From UBA1306 sp964396415 (GTDB taxonomy: Bacteria > Spirochaetota > Spirochaetia > Treponematales > Rectinemataceae), in contig CAYNFM010000005.1 of NCBI GenBank assembly GCA_964396415.1, positions 1 to 64,000 of the forward strand: DNA of 64,000 bases, in the 5' to 3' direction. The position numbers and the translations under genes were made by a program. How positions within the stretch are numbered: position 1 is the stretch's first letter; the number at the start of each line of letters is the position of its first letter. Below are positions 60,661 to 64,000 of this stretch, piece by piece. The notes under the pieces were generated by a model. That model was given only the letters and a program-made list of their open reading frames with translations. It had not been told where the DNA came from and made no database searches.

Positions 60661-62274
60661 ATGTCCGAAGCCCTTTTTTTGGTCGCCGTCGACCTCGGCA
60701 CTACGTCGCTGAAGACCTGCGTCTATGAAATAGGCGACCGCCTGATCCTGCGGGCTTCGACATCCCGGCGCCTGAGCCTGGACGCGGGTTCCGACGGCCG
60801 GGCCGAACAGGATCCCGAAGAATGGTGGGAGGCCCTAGCCTCCTCGGTTCCCGAAGTATTGCGTTCGGCCCAACTGAGCCCTTCGGCCGTGGGCGGCTTG
60901 ACCTTCTGCGCGCAAATGCAATCCCTGGTCATGGTCGACAGGCAGTGCAGGGCCGTTAGGCCGGCTTTGAGCTACCTCGATTCGCGGGCCTCGAACCGAC
61001 GCGATGCATTGACTTCCGGCGGCCCCCGTGTCGCGGGAATCGGGCTGGCTTTCCTCCTGCCTTGGCTGAGCGTAGCGGGCGGCGTAGCGGCCAGCGCCAA
61101 GGATCCGCTTTGGAAATACCTTCGAGTAGCGGACGAAGAGCCGGAAGCCTTCGGCGGGGTCTACCGCTGGCTCGACGCAAAAGACTTCCTGACGGCTCGA
61201 TGCACGGGGCGCTTTACTATGAGCGCCGATTCGGCCTTCGCCACCTTCCTTGCGGATACTCGCAAAGACAGGGTTCGCTGGAGTCCTTGGTTGATTCGCC
61301 GCTTCGGGGTCGACGCAGGCCACCTGCCCGAGATCCTGGCCCCGGCGGATAAGGTAGGGCCATTGAGCGCGGACGCCGCTACGGCCCTCGGCTTGCCTAA
61401 AGGACTCCCGATCTTCGCCGGGGGCGGGGACGCTTCCCTCATCGGAATAGGAGCAGGCGCGGCAGCCGTCGGAAGCACTCATGTCTACGTAGGGACGAGC
61501 GGTTGGGTTTCTACCGTCGCGGACCGCAGGCTCGTGGATCCCGACACCATGATGGCCACGGTTCCGGGGCCGGTTCCAGGCCGCTACGCCTATTTCGGGG
61601 AGCAGGAAACCTCGGGGAAATGCCTGGAATGGGTGCGCGATCATCTTGCCTTGGACGAGATCGACATCTACCTTGAAAAGCAGGAAAGGCCCTCGGGGCC
61701 CGATCAGGAGCATCTGAGCCTGATCGATTTCCTGACCAGCACGATCGCCCAGGTCCCCGCCGGCTCGGGCGGGGTACTTTTCGCTCCCTGGCTCCATGGC
61801 AGCCGCTCTCCCTTCGAGGATCCGTGGGTGAGGGGCATGTTCTTCAACCTGGGCTTGGAAACAGGCAAGCGTCAGATGATACGGGCGGTAGTCGAAGGGC
61901 TCGCCTACAATATACGCCTCTTGCTCGAGGCCCAGGCGAAAAAGGCGAAACCCTCCTCGACTCTGAGGTTCGCCGGCGGGGGAGCCTTGTCGGATGCGAC
62001 CTGCCAGATCTTGGCCGACGCCACCGGTCACCGAATCGAAGCCATCGCCGACCCCCAGAATGCCGGCGCCGCAGGCGCCGCCTTGGTGGCAGCCTGGGGA
62101 CTTGGTCGGTTCCCGGACATGGACTGCGCCGCAGGCACGGTGACGGTCCGAGCGAGCTTCGAGCCCGACCCAGCCCATCGGGCAGTCCATGAGCGCAATT
62201 ATAGTGTTTTCCGCGACCTGTACCAGGCGACGCGGCCTCTGTTTCGACGGCTCAATGCCGGGAGAATAGATTAA
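60661..62274 (+). CDS. FGGY-family carbohydrate kinase
   Basis: A 537-residue sugar kinase nearest in layout to xylulokinases. Its start is FLVAVDLGTTSLKTCVYE (phosphate 1), the catalytic Asp is in FAGGGDASLIGIGAGAA, and GTSGWVSTVAD and LRFAGGGALSDATCQILAD complete the ATP site. ATG 60661 has GGGAGG upstream. A shared operator places it in the same regulon as the aldolase and the aminotransferase; together they suggest phosphorylation of a sugar or sugar-derived keto compound before cleavage. The true substrate cannot be read. Confidence 0.9.
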   Translation: MSEALFLVAVDLGTTSLKTCVYEIGDRLILRASTSRRLSLDAGSDGRAEQDPEEWWEALASSVPEVLRSAQLSPSAVGGLTFCAQMQSLVMVDRQCRAVRPALSYLDSRASNRRDALTSGGPRVAGIGLAFLLPWLSVAGGVAASAKDPLWKYLRVADEEPEAFGGVYRWLDAKDFLTARCTGRFTMSADSAFATFLADTRKDRVRWSPWLIRRFGVDAGHLPEILAPADKVGPLSADAATALGLPKGLPIFAGGGDASLIGIGAGAAAVGSTHVYVGTSGWVSTVADRRLVDPDTMMATVPGPVPGRYAYFGEQETSGKCLEWVRDHLALDEIDIYLEKQERPSGPDQEHLSLIDFLTSTIAQVPAGSGGVLFAPWLHGSRSPFEDPWVRGMFFNLGLETGKRQMIRAVVEGLAYNIRLLLEAQAKKAKPSSTLRFAGGGALSDATCQILADATGHRIEAIADPQNAGAAGAALVAAWGLGRFPDMDCAAGTVTVRASFEPDPAHRAVHERNYSVFRDLYQATRPLFRRLNAGRID

Positions 62275-62287
62275 CAATACCCTCCGG

Positions 62288-62463
62288 CCAACTTGGTCGA
62301 TCGCACTGCTCGAGTTGGAGAATCGCCGTGCCCAACTTGGGCAGTCGCCGTGGCCAAGTTGGCCGATTGCCGTGACCAAGTTGGGTAGTTGTTGCGACCA
62401 AGTTGGGCGGTCGCCGCGACCAGGTTGGGCAATGGCCATGGCCAAGTTGACCACATGGCTTCC
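62288..62463. repeat. Array of eight 22-bp tandem units built on CCAAGTTGG
   Basis: A 9-base near-palindrome (CCAAGTTGG or CCAACTTGG, with variants) begins at 62288, 62310, 62332, 62354, 62376, 62398, 62420 and 62442, exactly 22 bases apart each time. The 13 bases between are degenerate but related (often TCGCCGTG-like). The unit is not a multiple of three and the array is read in no single frame. It fills the gap between the kinase and the HIT gene. Confidence 0.9.
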
Positions 62464-62500
62464 ACCAGACAAAGACCGGCAATTTACTCTACAATAAGAC

Positions 62501-62845
62501 ATGCACGACTGCATCTTCTGCAAGATCGTGGGCGGTGAAATACCCTCCCGAAAGATCTACGAGGACGAGGACCTGCTGGCCTTCCACGACGTATCCCCGC
62601 AGGCTCCGGTGCATTTCCTCGTCATCCCCAAGCGGCATATCGCGAACCTCATGGAACTCGCGCCCGAGGATAGCGTTCTCGTCGGTCGCCTGGTCTTCAA
62701 GGGCCAGGGACTCGCCCAGGATCTCGGATGCGTCGAGAAGGGGGCGCGCTTCGTCTTCAACTGCAAGTCCTATGGCGGGCAGACGGTCGACCACGTCCAC
62801 TTGCACGTCCTGGGGGGCCGCGCCTTTTCATGGCCGCCGGGTTGA
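62501..62845 (+). CDS. HIT-family (HINT-type) nucleotide hydrolase
   Basis: A 114-residue purine nucleoside phosphoramidase-type protein. CIFCKIVGGEIPSRKIYEDED is the HINT start, with a CxxC pair, and the catalytic triad is HVHLHVLGG. Length is normal. TACAAT (62490-62495) lies five bases before the ATG with no ribosome site, so the message may be leaderless. Confidence 0.94.
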   Translation: MHDCIFCKIVGGEIPSRKIYEDEDLLAFHDVSPQAPVHFLVIPKRHIANLMELAPEDSVLVGRLVFKGQGLAQDLGCVEKGARFVFNCKSYGGQTVDHVHLHVLGGRAFSWPPG

Positions 62846-62880
62846 ATCGACCGAAGCCTCCGGGTATATTTCGCGTGCTC

Positions 62881-63576
62881 ATGAAAAAAAGGCATGCGGC
62901 CCTCGGTTCGCTGATCTTTATCGACGCCGCGCTCAAGGCACTCGCCTGGGTTTTCCTCCGGCATCGCGATTCGGCCCCGCCAGGCGCGGGGTCGATCCGA
63001 ATAGGCTACGTGGAGAACGCGTCCGGATTCGGCTTCGATCAGACCAGGCTGCTCGCGCATTACGGAATCCCGACCGATGACGCCTTCGTCGCCTGCAGCC
63101 TGATCGCCTTCTTGATCCTCGCCGCGGTCATCCTCGCATGGCGCAAGATCGAGGTCCGGATATGGATCAAAACGGCTGCGGCGGTCCTGATCTACTTCGC
63201 CGCGGCGACGGCGGCGGTCTCGCTCCGCGGCTCGATCAGTCTTTCCCTCTCGCCCTACCTAAGAGGGATGCTTCGGGCCTTGGGGCCTCTCGCGGTGGCC
63301 GGCGCTCTTTACTCGACCGTAACGAGGCCTTATTTCGCGGCTATGTCCCTGCTCTTCCTGGCCGGGACGGTGGGCAACTGCATTTCCCTGCTTCTCCCCC
63401 CCTTCGCGGTGATCGACTTTTTCGGACTCTACAGGACCTCGATCCACGGCTACGTCTATGCCAACGCCGCGGATACCTATCTCCTTATCGCCGTGCTGAT
63501 GATCCTCCTCGTCCCCGTCTATCTGCCCGTCCGCTCGGCGATAAGGTCGTTGAGAAGACGCGCCAAGTCGGTGTAG
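62881..63576 (+). CDS. Divergent signal-peptidase-II-like membrane protein
   Basis: About 231 residues with five or six hydrophobic helices, starting MKKRHAALGSLIFIDAALKA. The C-terminal third follows the LspA pattern: GTVGN, then VIDFFGL with the first Asp, then YVYANAADTYLLIAVLMILL with Asn and the second Asp. The DR after GNL in classical LspA is missing and the protein is about 70 residues longer, with an extra helical middle. It may be a paralogue rather than the housekeeping lipoprotein peptidase. It overlaps the convergent ABC gene by 58 bases. Confidence 0.6.
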   Translation: MKKRHAALGSLIFIDAALKALAWVFLRHRDSAPPGAGSIRIGYVENASGFGFDQTRLLAHYGIPTDDAFVACSLIAFLILAAVILAWRKIEVRIWIKTAAAVLIYFAAATAAVSLRGSISLSLSPYLRGMLRALGPLAVAGALYSTVTRPYFAAMSLLFLAGTVGNCISLLLPPFAVIDFFGLYRTSIHGYVYANAADTYLLIAVLMILLVPVYLPVRSAIRSLRRRAKSV

Positions 63577-64000
63577 GTCGCGGCCGCAAGGCGAGGCTTT
63601 CCGGGGCCGGTCGGGCGAAGCGCGAAGCGCGGCTCGCCCTCTCCCGCCTCGATCTCGACGATGCCGATGGTCTCGAGCCCGCCGTCTCCCTTCGATGCGA
63701 CGAGTCCGAGCCGCTCGACGAGGCGCAGGGCCCATGCCCGAGCCGCGCCTTCGGGGCCCTCGAGCCCGACGGCGTAGGGTTCCTCGGCCTCGACTGAGCG
63801 GAAGACGCCCGATATCGGATCGAAGCGAAAGCCCTCGCCGTCGAAGGCTCGGCCTATGGCTCCCGATGTCGCGAGCTCTTCCGGCGCTCCCGCGACGAAG
63901 CTATGCCCGCCGTCCATGAGCCAAAGGCTATCGGCATAGCGCAGGGCGTGGTCGATGTCATGGGTGGAGAGGACGACAGCCTTGCCCGACGATCGGGCGA
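63519..64000 (-). CDS. ABC transporter ATP-binding protein, C-terminal part (N-terminus beyond window)
   Basis: Only the last 160 residues are inside the window. They begin with the H-loop region SSGKAVVLSTHDIDHALRYADSLWLMDGG and a following FVAGAPEELATSGAIGRAF, typical of FecE/BtuD-like or cobalt/iron-chelate ABC ATPases. The tail of about 100 residues is unusually long and ends LARLLNDLIAERTGR. The Walker A and signature lie to the right of position 64000. The substrate is unknown. Confidence 0.8.
   Translation of the reverse strand, partial: ARSSGKAVVLSTHDIDHALRYADSLWLMDGGHSFVAGAPEELATSGAIGRAFDGEGFRFDPISGVFRSVEAEEPYAVGLEGPEGAARAWALRLVERLGLVASKGDGGLETIGIVEIEAGEGEPRFALRPTGPGKPRLAAATYTDLARLLNDLIAERTGR

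Noticed and set aside
62288..62463. CRISPR array
   Set aside because: The conserved core is only 9 bases, spacers are related to each other rather than unique, and no cas gene is present.
62252..62482. Small coding genes inside the 22-bp array on either strand
   Set aside because: The unit length is not a multiple of three, so each frame just cycles through the repeat; there is no ribosome site.
60835..62523. 562-residue frame antisense to the FGGY kinase
   Set aside because: It lies opposite a clearly conserved kinase, shows no domain and extends through the 22-bp repeat array; it is a GC-rich shadow frame.

Overview
The window is a GC-rich chromosomal segment around a replication origin, most likely from a Spirochaetota member (Treponematales/Spirochaetales grade). 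That placement is inference. It rests on the order jag-yidC-yidD-rnpA-rpmH-dciA-recF-dnaN-dnaA facing left and gyrB-gyrA facing right, together with several proteins of spirochaete type: a long PRPP synthetase, a small lysine-rich protein beginning MRPNQYSSEKRR, two large uncharacterised proteins, and a receiver-like/ATPase/cyclic-nucleotide-domain fusion. Almost everything is ordinary bacterial coding sequence. There is no insertion sequence, prophage, CRISPR array or rRNA operon, and there is one tRNA.

Layout. 1-3.6 kb: a two-component system (YesM/YesN type) run together with a sugar-binding lipoprotein cut by the window edge. 3.6-10.5 kb: threonine synthase, ferritin, nitroreductase, DNA-3-methyladenine glycosylase I, a CNNM/CorC-like membrane protein, PLP synthase (pdxS-pdxT) and a CAT-anticodon tRNA. 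10.6-12.5 kb: the signalling fusion and a DinB-like protein. 12.5-25.2 kb: the origin block, with DnaA boxes on both sides of dnaA and a parS-like site just after gyrA. 25.2-29.2 kb: an ahcY-metK-radical SAM operon under a SAM-II-type riboswitch. 29.2-36.2 kb: an NlpC/P60 protein with a barrel-like tail, glpK, a sensor kinase, an MBL hydrolase, an acetyltransferase and an acyl-CoA synthetase. 36.3-42.7 kb: prs, a HAD phosphatase and the purFMND purine operon. 42.7-52.3 kb: two unknown spirochaete-type proteins, a bifunctional nuclease, cheR-cheB, nfu, parA-parB, a START-like protein and enolase. 52.4-56.1 kb: a YdcZ-type transporter divergent from a Crp/Fnr regulator, an atypical lactate/malate dehydrogenase and an AEC transporter.

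56.1-62.3 kb holds the most interesting accessory module. An MFS transporter, a long class II aldolase translationally coupled to a class III aminotransferase, a TetR regulator and an FGGY carbohydrate kinase are tied together by three near-identical operators (GTGAGCCGCGGCTCAC and variants). Each operator lies one to eight bases downstream of a good -10 box. This looks like an uncharacterised, ligand-induced sugar or amino-sugar catabolic regulon. It is followed by a strictly periodic array of eight 22-bp units built on CCAAGTTGG (62288-62463), then a HIT protein, a divergent signal-peptidase-II-like membrane protein, and the C-terminal part of an ABC ATPase running off the right edge.

Other points of note: rnpA seems to start at a non-AUG codon; glpK and purF (and perhaps the NlpC and HIT genes) appear to give leaderless mRNAs; and the dehydrogenase lacks both the usual coenzyme-binding Asp and the usual substrate-specificity residue.
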